From contig NZ_SZQF01000006.1 in the NCBI RefSeq assembly GCF_005869935.1, positions 1-64,000 of the forward strand: a stretch of 64,000 bases of DNA, read 5' to 3'. Under the pieces are notes generated by a model that was given only the letters and a program-made list of their open reading frames with translations, did no database searches and was not told the origin of the DNA. The translations under genes and the position numbers were made by a program. Positions 1 through 7,252 of this stretch are shown piece after piece; position 1 is the first letter of the stretch, and each line of letters begins with the position of its first letter. The DNA comes from Winogradskyella algicola. GTDB lineage: Bacteria; Bacteroidota; Bacteroidia; Flavobacteriales; Flavobacteriaceae.

Positions 1-423
1 TAAGTAGAAAAGAGAGGGGATTATCATTGTTGTCGAAGTTACAGCTTCACCGTGTATACTAATCTTAATCCTCTCTTTTGTGCTTTCTGGTTAATCTTCT
101 AAATATAATGGATTGTAAACTTAAGACGTATATAGCTCATAGCTGGGTAGTTGCTTAATCGAAGTTTATGCGTATTTGGAATGTCGCCAAATTTTTAAAT
201 TTGACCATTTCCAAAAAATAAGATAAATAGTAAAATTTAAAAATCTGGCTTGTGGCTCAACCGAAAAATAATCGCTAATTTGCAAGCAACGAGCCATACA
301 CCAGACCGTTGTGGTGAATTTTGACCCGTCCCGAATAAAGGCTACATAATTTTAAACATTATGTACAAAAATAACAAAGTCATGAGACGGTATTCAGAAC
401 CTTTTAAACTGATAATTCTATCC
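1..423. other. Gene-free stretch at window start
   Basis: I see no credible coding region here. The stretch has a long-range hairpin whose 10-bp arms AAAAGAGAGG (8-17) and CCTCTCTTTT (70-79) are perfect complements, with a smaller GAAG/CTTC stem-loop inside. It also has a short AT-rich inverted repeat (CAAATTT 88-94 / AAATTTG 97-103) and another at 343-365. The preceding gene, if any, ends before or at the window edge. It may be the 3' flank of a lost gene or a structured RNA; nothing decides between these. Confidence 0.5.
343..365. promoter_or_regulatory. 8-bp inverted repeat, unknown role
   Basis: TACATAAT and ATTATGTA are perfect complements separated by 7 bases. It lies just past the 3' end of the DUF481 gene. 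There is no T-tract, so it is a weak terminator candidate; an operator for an unseen neighbour is equally possible. Confidence 0.25.
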
Positions 424-1194
424 TCAATAGCTCTTCAAAGTAAACCCAAAGGTTAAAAACTGGTCTTCGCGTTTTTGACCTTCTATTACAATACTTTCAA
501 AAGTGCGTAAGTAGTTAATCTTAAAGTTGAGGAATTTCCATATTGGGAATTCCAGCCCAAAATCGACTTGCCAACGGTAATTATCACTTTCCTCTAAAGA
601 AGGTTGTACATAACTCTCATGGCTTAAAATTACTTTGTCTTTAAAAAGGTAGTACTTACCGTTGACCCAAATTGTTCCGCGCCACGTATCAATTTCATTA
701 TTACCATCATAAGCATTTAGATTAAAATTGGTGTTGTTAAAATTGGTTTGCTCATACTCACTGGTTACCGAAAACTTCAACCAATTCTTATCCTTTTTAA
801 ACACCTGAAAAGTTACACCTCCACCCAACAGGGAACGTGAACTTATTTCGCGTCTGTAATTGGTGCTCAAAAAGCCTAACAACTGAGGATAAATCTTTTT
901 TTCTGGATTAAAGTATAGGAAGTTAAGGCTTAAAAAATCGGCATCTGCTTTTTCTTTTCCGAATTCTTGATACACATATGAATTTTGGGTTTTAACCACC
1001 CATTTTTTCAACGGTTTGTATGTAATACCAGATTTTGCTCTAAAGATTAGCGTTTCAACATTACCTGCTTGCCAAAAACCGGTGAGTGATAGGTTGGCTT
1101 TAATTTTCAGCGAATCGCTCTCATTAATTTGCCCAAAAAGCAGTATTGGAAACAGAAATAAAAGGTATAATGTCTTTTTAAATAGTAGCTTCAT
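424..1194 (-). CDS. DUF481 family outer-membrane protein
   Basis: The 256-aa product resembles the DUF481 (YdiY-like) family of putative salt-induced outer-membrane beta-barrels. A hydrophobic signal peptide covers about residues 1-21 and ends near LLFG-Q. The rest alternates polar and aromatic residues in short strands typical of a barrel, and the protein ends in an aromatic residue (LKSY) as outer-membrane proteins often do. The family's function is not established. The gene stands alone: downstream is gene-free and upstream is a REP-like repeat. I take the start at the ATG directly before the signal peptide. Family assignment is from recognised sequence character, not a search. Confidence 0.75.
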   Translation of the reverse strand: MKLLFKKTLYLLFLFPILLFGQINESDSLKIKANLSLTGFWQAGNVETLIFRAKSGITYKPLKKWVVKTQNSYVYQEFGKEKADADFLSLNFLYFNPEKKIYPQLLGFLSTNYRREISSRSLLGGGVTFQVFKKDKNWLKFSVTSEYEQTNFNNTNFNLNAYDGNNEIDTWRGTIWVNGKYYLFKDKVILSHESYVQPSLEESDNYRWQVDFGLEFPIWKFLNFKINYLRTFESIVIEGQKREDQFLTFGFTLKSY

Positions 1195-1222
1195 AAGTTT
1201 ATACGCTTATTTAAGTTTACAT

Positions 1223-1385
1223 GTCACTCTCGGTTTGATTTGCTCGTCAGTTCGAGTGGTTTTTGGTGCGTACTCTGTTTGGTGAGGCAAAACCAAAAAT
1301 TGTATCGAGAACAGATTCATTATCAAAGACCAACTTCTCGATACAAATTTTTCTCATTTCAGTTGAAAAATCCACTCTAAGTGAC
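1223..1385. repeat. REP-like nested inverted repeat
   Basis: Three pairs of complementary arms are nested around one centre: GTCACT 1223-1228 with AGTGAC 1380-1385, GAGTGG 1254-1259 with CCACTC 1372-1377, and TTGTATCGAGAA 1300-1311 with TTCTCGATACAA 1335-1346. The element fills the gap between the divergent DUF481 and hydrolase genes. The arms resemble dispersed intergenic palindromes that I associate with flavobacterial genomes, so I class it as a REP-like or non-autonomous element. It has no coding capacity. Confidence 0.7.
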
Positions 1386-1543
1386 GAATTCAATCACAAT
1401 ACGAAGATATTTATTTATCCACTTTTTAGGGCGTAGACCGCTAAAAATCTACGATAACGTTTTCTAAAGTTAGAATTTTATATTTAAGTATGTAACATTT
1501 TACAATTATTGCATCTAAAGGAAAATTAAAACTTAAAAAAATC

Positions 1544-2392
1544 ATGAAAACAATTGTATTATTAATTCTATCTACGTTTTTCTCGTTAACATTGACTGCT
1601 GAAAAAACACCTAAGCCTATTCATGTAGAAGTCTCAGGTAAAGGAAACCCAATTATTTTTATTCCGGGATTTACGGTGCCTGGTGATGTATGGAATCCAA
1701 TAGTGAAAGAATTAGAAAAGACTTATGAATGCCATGTAGTTACCTTAGCAGGTTTTGGTGGCAAAGCACCTATTGAATTTCCTTGGTTACCAAAAGTGAA
1801 TGATGCCCTAAACAACTACATAATAGAAAATGAATTAAACAATGTAACTATAATTGGTCACAGCTTAGGAGGCACTATTGCTACTTGGTTAGCTAGTAGG
1901 AAAAACTCTCTTGTTTCTGATATTATATTAGTGGATGCCCTACCAGCTGCTGGAACTTTAATGATTCCGAATTTTAATCCAGATGAACTTGCTTATGATA
2001 GTCCTTACAATAATCAACAGCTTGCTATGAGCGACGAACAATTTGAGCAAATGGCAACAAGCATGTCACAAGGTATGAGCTTAAACAAGTCTGCACAAGA
2101 AAACATCAAAACGTGGATATTGACTGCTGATCGTAAAACCTATGTTTATGGCTACACAGATTATCTAAAATTAGACCTTAGAGAAGATTTGAAAAATATA
2201 TCCATCCCAACAACAATTATTGCAGCAACGAAGCCTTATGGTAAAGATATGGTTACAAAAACCTATAGTGAACAATATGCCAATCTGAAGCATTATAATT
2301 TTATTTTAGCGGATGATAGTGCGCATTTTGTTATGTTAGACCAACCAGATTGGTTTTTAGATACTGTTAAAACGGTTTTATCTTCTAAATAA
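1544..2392 (+). CDS. Exported alpha/beta hydrolase
   Basis: The 282-aa product is an alpha/beta-hydrolase fold enzyme. A signal peptide (about residues 1-19) implies export to the periplasm. The nucleophile elbow GHSLGG places the catalytic serine at residue 107, and a C-terminal SAHF motif offers the catalytic histidine at 261. The substrate cannot be told; the closest general class is esterase or C-C hydrolase. The stop codon overlaps the start of the ECF sigma gene by one base (TAATG), so the two are probably co-translated. That ties this enzyme to an envelope-response regulon by position only. Confidence 0.8.
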   Translation: MKTIVLLILSTFFSLTLTAEKTPKPIHVEVSGKGNPIIFIPGFTVPGDVWNPIVKELEKTYECHVVTLAGFGGKAPIEFPWLPKVNDALNNYIIENELNNVTIIGHSLGGTIATWLASRKNSLVSDIILVDALPAAGTLMIPNFNPDELAYDSPYNNQQLAMSDEQFEQMATSMSQGMSLNKSAQENIKTWILTADRKTYVYGYTDYLKLDLREDLKNISIPTTIIAATKPYGKDMVTKTYSEQYANLKHYNFILADDSAHFVMLDQPDWFLDTVKTVLSSK

Positions 2393-2883
2393 TGAATATA
2401 GAAAAGGATTTTACAGCACTCTACAATACGTATGCTCCAAAAATTCATAGGCTTTGTTTGGGTTATGCTTCTGGTGACCGTGACCTCGCCAATGAGTGGC
2501 TACAAGAAACCTTTATAAAAGTATGGAATCATAGAAAATCATTTAAAGGAAATGCTTCAGTTGACACTTGGATATACAGAATTGCAGTAAACACGTGTTT
2601 GAGTGATTTACGTAAAACCAAAAAAAGCATTCCCATTAATGAAGCTATCTTGAAAGATATTGATAATGAAGAAGACATTCATAGAAATGAATCTAGACTT
2701 AAAAAGATGTATAGTTGCATCGATCAACTAACAGCACAAAACAAGGCCTTAATCCTTTTAGAATTAGAAGATTTGCCACAAGTTACAATAGCAGAAACCG
2801 TAGGTTTAGCACATGGCACTTTAAGAACACGATTAAGCCGTATTAGAAAATCGCTTTTAAAATGTATTACAAATGGAAAATGA
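2392..2883 (+). CDS. ECF-type RNA polymerase sigma factor
   Basis: The 163-aa protein has the two-domain ECF layout. Region 2 lies in the first half, with the DLANEWLQETFIKVW stretch that binds core polymerase and the -10 element. Region 4 lies at about residues 105-158, with a helix-turn-helix (TIAETVGLAHGTLRTRLSR). Length is normal for the family. It overlaps the hydrolase by 1 base and the next gene by 11 bases, giving a three-gene unit. It probably directs transcription under control of the following membrane protein. Which promoters it serves is not visible. Confidence 0.9.
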   Translation: MNIEKDFTALYNTYAPKIHRLCLGYASGDRDLANEWLQETFIKVWNHRKSFKGNASVDTWIYRIAVNTCLSDLRKTKKSIPINEAILKDIDNEEDIHRNESRLKKMYSCIDQLTAQNKALILLELEDLPQVTIAETVGLAHGTLRTRLSRIRKSLLKCITNGK

Positions 2884-3421
2884 TATTTTAAATAATATTT
2901 GGAGCAGTCAGGATAAAACAACAGTTAGTAATCCTGAAGCTATTATCAATAAAGCAAAAAAACAACGTAGAAGACAGTATGGCTCAATTTTAATTATGGG
3001 CTTAACCGTAACAGTACTTATTGGCTTTACCATATTTGTCTCGCCAAGTCAGTGGAATAACTTTACTTTAGGATTATTATTGATGATTTCGAGCTTAGTA
3101 TTTAGGATTACATTAGAGCTTAGCACAATTTATCTAAAAGATCAAAAACTAATAATATTAGATAACAAATCTTACAAAAGTTATCTGAAAAGGCATTACA
3201 AATCACGATTATGGGTGCATTACCTCATAACACCGATCTGCTTAGCAATATACATTTACGGCTTTTATTTGCTCTTGCCTTATTTTAAACGTGAATTCTC
3301 TGAAGGCTTTTATCTCTATATTTTGATTTCGGGTTTTGGATCGATTCCAGGCATAATTGCAATAATCATTTACAGTATCCGAAAAGAATTACGTTTTTTA
3401 AATAAGCTAAAAAACAATTAA
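2873..3421 (+). CDS. Putative membrane anti-sigma factor
   Basis: The 182-aa protein has a hydrophilic N-terminal segment of about 35 residues with a basic stretch (KKQRRRQ), then about four transmembrane helices (near 36-56, 62-82, 112-135, 145-168) and a short basic tail. I see no zinc-binding anti-sigma motif. Its start lies 11 bases inside the ECF sigma gene, the usual arrangement for a cognate anti-sigma factor, and a short cytosolic N-terminus with a membrane anchor would fit. The role is inferred from position; the sequence itself is unfamiliar to me. Confidence 0.55.
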   Translation: MENDILNNIWSSQDKTTVSNPEAIINKAKKQRRRQYGSILIMGLTVTVLIGFTIFVSPSQWNNFTLGLLLMISSLVFRITLELSTIYLKDQKLIILDNKSYKSYLKRHYKSRLWVHYLITPICLAIYIYGFYLLLPYFKREFSEGFYLYILISGFGSIPGIIAIIIYSIRKELRFLNKLKNN

Positions 3422-3422
3422 A

Positions 3423-4655
3423 TTATTCATTTAGTAATTCAGCTATAAAACTCTCAAACTCGTTTTTAAACTCAGTATATTTTTCACCTGTTGCAGGTCC
3501 GTTAAACCCTGTGTGTATCTTTCTTACTTTTCCTTTTTTATCAATAAAAATAGAGGTTGGATAGGATAACACATGGTTTAGCATAGGTAATTTTTCTTGT
3601 GCCATAGCTTTGTCTGCACCACCATATTGTGCTAAAAGTACAGGATAGTCAATGCCTATTTTACTTTGCAATCTGCCTATACGACTAAAGGCAGTTTCTT
3701 TGTCTTTGGCATACTCAAAAGCTAAGGCAATAAATTCTATATCCTTATCCTTATTTGCTTTATAAAAGTCTGCGTAGTATTTGCTTTCATCCAAACAGTT
3801 AGGACACCAAGTTCCCATGATTTGCACCACCACAACTTTATCTTTAAATCGGTCATCCTTAAGACCGACCAACTCATCAGAAGTATTAGGAAACACAAAA
3901 TCTAAACTTTCGTAACCTTCTTTAAGGTAGGTTAACTCATTGGCACTTGGTAGTTGGTAATCCTCATTACGTTTGGCTTCAAAAGGCTCTTTCCAATGGT
4001 TTCCAGAATAAAAATAACCATTCATAGTTGAGTCGGTCACTGTAGCTGTAAACAAAAAGGCGTGCGCACCATCAAAGGTTGATAACTTCATGACGTTACC
4101 ATCCATAACACCTTCCAAATAACGGTAATCGCCAGTTGTAGTTCTAAAAGTACCTGTAACCTTCTGCCCCTTTTGCTCAAAAATGCCTTTTGCTATGTAT
4201 TCATCTCCTTCAACACCTTTGCTAAATATAGTTTCCCAAACACCGCCAATATTAGCACTTGGTTTTTCGGTTGTAGAAAATCGATTTCCTTTATTTAATC
4301 CTGCTTCAAAAGGTACTTTTCGATTTCTATCAGGACTTACATAATAACCCCTAAGTTGTTTTTTATCTGAAATTTTAGCTACCAAATAATCTTTAAATAC
4401 TGGTAAGTTGATATAAATAGAGTCATTCTTGTAATCTATTTCATCAACAGCAATTATTTCTTCAGCATTGAAGATATTTAATATGGTATCAGATTCTACC
4501 TCAAACACAAAAGGAATTTCCTTATTATCCTGAATTGAAATCCAAGCCCTGTAATTTCCTGTTTCTAATTTACTGGTGATGAAGGTGTTGTTCTTTTTAT
4601 CGTCTTTACATGAAAATAGAAGGCTTATCATTAAAAGACCAAAAATATATCGCAT
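3423..4655 (-). CDS. TlpA-like thioredoxin-fold lipoprotein
   Basis: The 410-aa protein is a predicted lipoprotein (lipobox LLFSC, Cys16) with two parts. The N-terminal half is a beta-rich region with repeated W/F-containing segments and no motif I can name. The C-terminal part from about residue 245 is a TlpA/AhpC-type thioredoxin fold with the redox motif WCPNC and the cis-proline segment SYPTSIF. It should act as a membrane-tethered thiol-disulfide oxidoreductase in the periplasm. It converges tail-to-tail with the preceding operon (1 base between stops) and is divergent from pheT. The oxidation or reduction direction is not determinable here. Confidence 0.8.
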   Translation of the reverse strand: MRYIFGLLMISLLFSCKDDKKNNTFITSKLETGNYRAWISIQDNKEIPFVFEVESDTILNIFNAEEIIAVDEIDYKNDSIYINLPVFKDYLVAKISDKKQLRGYYVSPDRNRKVPFEAGLNKGNRFSTTEKPSANIGGVWETIFSKGVEGDEYIAKGIFEQKGQKVTGTFRTTTGDYRYLEGVMDGNVMKLSTFDGAHAFLFTATVTDSTMNGYFYSGNHWKEPFEAKRNEDYQLPSANELTYLKEGYESLDFVFPNTSDELVGLKDDRFKDKVVVVQIMGTWCPNCLDESKYYADFYKANKDKDIEFIALAFEYAKDKETAFSRIGRLQSKIGIDYPVLLAQYGGADKAMAQEKLPMLNHVLSYPTSIFIDKKGKVRKIHTGFNGPATGEKYTEFKNEFESFIAELLNE

Positions 4656-4741
4656 TGTAATTAAATTTGTTTTAAGTTCGAAATAACAATAAATCCCTTA
4701 CATAAAAAAGCATATTCATTTCATTAACATACAAGTATTAT

Positions 4742-4749
4742 TATCTTTG
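4742..4749 (+). promoter_or_regulatory. Promoter -7 element of pheT
   Basis: TATCTTTG matches the Bacteroidota -7 consensus TAnnTTTG and lies 20 bases before the pheT start codon. I find no clear TTG -33 element at the usual distance. Confidence 0.5.
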
Positions 4750-4769
4750 TGGCCTGAATAAAACAGCAT

Positions 4770-7196
4770 ATGAAGATATCTTACAACTGGTTAAAACAGT
4801 TTATAAACCTAGATTGGAACGCCGAAAAAACAGGCGAGTTACTCACGGATCTTGGTCTTGAAATAGAAGGCATAGAAACCTACGAATCTGTAAAAGGTGG
4901 CTTAAAAGGTATCGTAGTTGGCGAGGTATTAACTTGCGAACAACACCCAAATGCAGACCGATTAAAAGTAACAACTGTAAATATTGGTGAAGCTGAACCT
5001 GTACAAATTGTGTGTGGTGCACCTAATGTGGCTGCAGGACAAAAAGTACCTGTCGCTACAATTGGCACAACGCTTTACACTGCAGAAGGTGAAGCCTGGA
5101 AAATTAAAAAAGGAAAAATTAGAGGTGAAGAAAGCCACGGAATGATTTGTGCTGAGGACGAATTGGGTCTTGGCGAATCTCATGATGGTATTATGGTACT
5201 TGATGCTGACTTAAAAGTTGGCACTCCTGCCTCTGAAGTTTTTGAGATCCAGAATGATGAAGTTTTTGAAATTGGCTTAACTCCAAACCGTGCGGATGCC
5301 ATGAGTCACTATGGTGTAGCGAGAGATTTAAAAGCTGGATTATTACAAAAAGAAGTTAACCTTGAGCTGATATCTCCTTCGGTAATGTCTTACCATGTAG
5401 ATACACGTTCATTAAAAGTTGATGTAGAAGTAAAAGACAAAGAAAAGTGTCCACGTTACTGTGGTGTTACAATTTCTGGTGTTAAAGTTGAAGCATCGCC
5501 AAGCTGGTTACAAAACCGCTTAAAAGCTATAGGTTTGTCACCTATTAATAACATTGTAGATATTACTAATTATGTTTTACATGAATTAGGACAACCACTA
5601 CACGCCTTTGATGCTGCAAAAATCACTGGCAACAAGGTTGAAGTAAAAACTTGTAAAGCAGGTACAAAATTTACAACATTAGACGAGGTTGTAAGAGAAT
5701 TACACGAAGACGATTTAATGATTTGTGATGCCGAAAAGCCAATGTGTATTGCTGGTGTTTTTGGTGGTATAGACTCTGGTGTTAACGAGACTACAACCAA
5801 TATCTTTTTAGAAAGTGCATATTTTGATCCTGTAAGCGTTAGAAAAACAGCTAAGCGTCACGGCCTTAATACAGATGCTTCTTTTAGATTTGAACGTGGT
5901 ATCGATCCTAACTTTACAAAGTATGCTTTAAAGCGTGCTGCACTTTTAATTACCGAAATTGCAGGTGGTGAAATAACGAGTGATATCTCTGACGCCTATC
6001 CTAATAAGATTGAAGATTTTCAGGTAGTATTGAGTTTTGATAATGCCAAGCGATTAATCGGTCAAGAAATTCCTAAAGAAACTATAAAAAGCATTTTAAC
6101 CTCTTTAGACATTAAAATTAATAATGTTACTGAAGCTGGTTTAGGGCTCACTGTACCGTCTTTTAGAAATGACGTACAGCGCGAAGCTGATGTTATTGAA
6201 GAAATTCTAAGAGTTTACGGTTACAATAATATAAAAACTACTGAAAAGCTAAACGCTTCTATCTCTAACACATCGCGTTTTGAAGATTATAAACTTCAAA
6301 ATGTCATTGGCAATCAGTTAGCTTCTCAAGGCTTCTTTGAGATTATGACTAACTCATTAACATCGCCAAAATATGTTGAGTTAAGTGAACAATTGAATGC
6401 AGATCATAACGTAAAAATGCTAAATCCATTAAGTAATGATTTAGAAGTTATGCGTCAATCCTTATTATTTTCTGGATTAGAAGCTGTTTCGCATAATATT
6501 AATAGAAAACGTGACGATCTTAAATTATTTGAATTTGGTAAAACTTACCATCAATATTCAGATAATAGAGAAGAACACAAACATTTAGCACTTTTTGTAA
6601 CCGGAAATAAAGCACAAGAGCGTTGGAACACACAAGCTACACCTAGTGATTTCTTTTACTTAAAAGGTACCATTGAAGCTGTATTAGAACGTTTAGGCTT
6701 AAACCGACTAAAATCAGAACCTCATAAAACCGATATTCTTAGTGAAGGTATGAGCCTTTCAATTGGTAAGAAAACTTTGGTTGAATTTGGTTTGGTTAAA
6801 AAATCTGTTTTAAAGCATTTTGGCATTTCTCAAAACGTATTATTTGCTGATTTTAATTGGGATAATGTTTTAGACATGGCACAACACAATAAAATTAAAT
6901 TTACTGCCATACCTAAGTATCCAGAAGTTCGTAGAGATTTTGCTTTACTACTAGACAATAGCGTTACATTTGACGATATCTATACGATTGCCAAGCAAAC
7001 TGAAAAACAATTGCTTAAAGCTGTAAATCTATTTGATGTTTATGAGGGTAAAAATTTACCTACTGGTAAGAAGAGTTATGCAGTAAGCTTTACGTTACAA
7101 GACGAAAACAAAACACTTAATGATAAGCAAATCGATAAAATAATGAACAAGCTTCAATCTAATTTTGAGAATAAGCTTGGTGCTGAGTTGAGATAA
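4770..7196 (+). CDS. pheT: Phenylalanine--tRNA ligase beta subunit
   Basis: The 808-aa product is the beta subunit of phenylalanyl-tRNA synthetase, which charges tRNA-Phe as an alpha2beta2 complex in the cytosol. The domain order is complete: an N-terminal region with an EMAP-type tRNA-binding OB fold (about 40-150), the B3/B4 editing domain, the B5 domain, a catalytic-like core (GIDPNFTKYALKRAALL is characteristic), and a C-terminal ferredoxin-like anticodon-binding domain ending near residue 808. Length is normal. The alpha-subunit gene pheS is not in the window, so the two are unlinked here. A strong terminator follows directly. Confidence 0.97.
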   Translation: MKISYNWLKQFINLDWNAEKTGELLTDLGLEIEGIETYESVKGGLKGIVVGEVLTCEQHPNADRLKVTTVNIGEAEPVQIVCGAPNVAAGQKVPVATIGTTLYTAEGEAWKIKKGKIRGEESHGMICAEDELGLGESHDGIMVLDADLKVGTPASEVFEIQNDEVFEIGLTPNRADAMSHYGVARDLKAGLLQKEVNLELISPSVMSYHVDTRSLKVDVEVKDKEKCPRYCGVTISGVKVEASPSWLQNRLKAIGLSPINNIVDITNYVLHELGQPLHAFDAAKITGNKVEVKTCKAGTKFTTLDEVVRELHEDDLMICDAEKPMCIAGVFGGIDSGVNETTTNIFLESAYFDPVSVRKTAKRHGLNTDASFRFERGIDPNFTKYALKRAALLITEIAGGEITSDISDAYPNKIEDFQVVLSFDNAKRLIGQEIPKETIKSILTSLDIKINNVTEAGLGLTVPSFRNDVQREADVIEEILRVYGYNNIKTTEKLNASISNTSRFEDYKLQNVIGNQLASQGFFEIMTNSLTSPKYVELSEQLNADHNVKMLNPLSNDLEVMRQSLLFSGLEAVSHNINRKRDDLKLFEFGKTYHQYSDNREEHKHLALFVTGNKAQERWNTQATPSDFFYLKGTIEAVLERLGLNRLKSEPHKTDILSEGMSLSIGKKTLVEFGLVKKSVLKHFGISQNVLFADFNWDNVLDMAQHNKIKFTAIPKYPEVRRDFALLLDNSVTFDDIYTIAKQTEKQLLKAVNLFDVYEGKNLPTGKKSYAVSFTLQDENKTLNDKQIDKIMNKLQSNFENKLGAELR

Positions 7197-7200
7197 TTCT

Positions 7201-7242
7201 AAATGAAAAAGTCTTTATCATAAAGTAAAGACTTTTTCATTT
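7201..7242 (+). terminator. Terminator after pheT
   Basis: A 17-bp perfect inverted repeat (7201-7217 with 7226-7242) with an 8-base loop and A-rich/T-rich flanks begins four bases after the pheT stop. It can work in both directions and so also serves the convergent lipoprotein gene. Confidence 0.85.
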
Positions 7243-7252
7243 AGCAAGTTTC

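Noticed and set aside
241..330. Integron attC-like look of the ACCGTTGTGG area
   Set aside because: The bases after GTT are not the required purine pattern and no paired core site or integrase is visible.
1016..1285. Plus-strand open frame opposite the DUF481 gene
   Set aside because: It lies mostly within the coding strand complement of a clear gene and its tail is in the REP-like repeat; composition is not protein-like.
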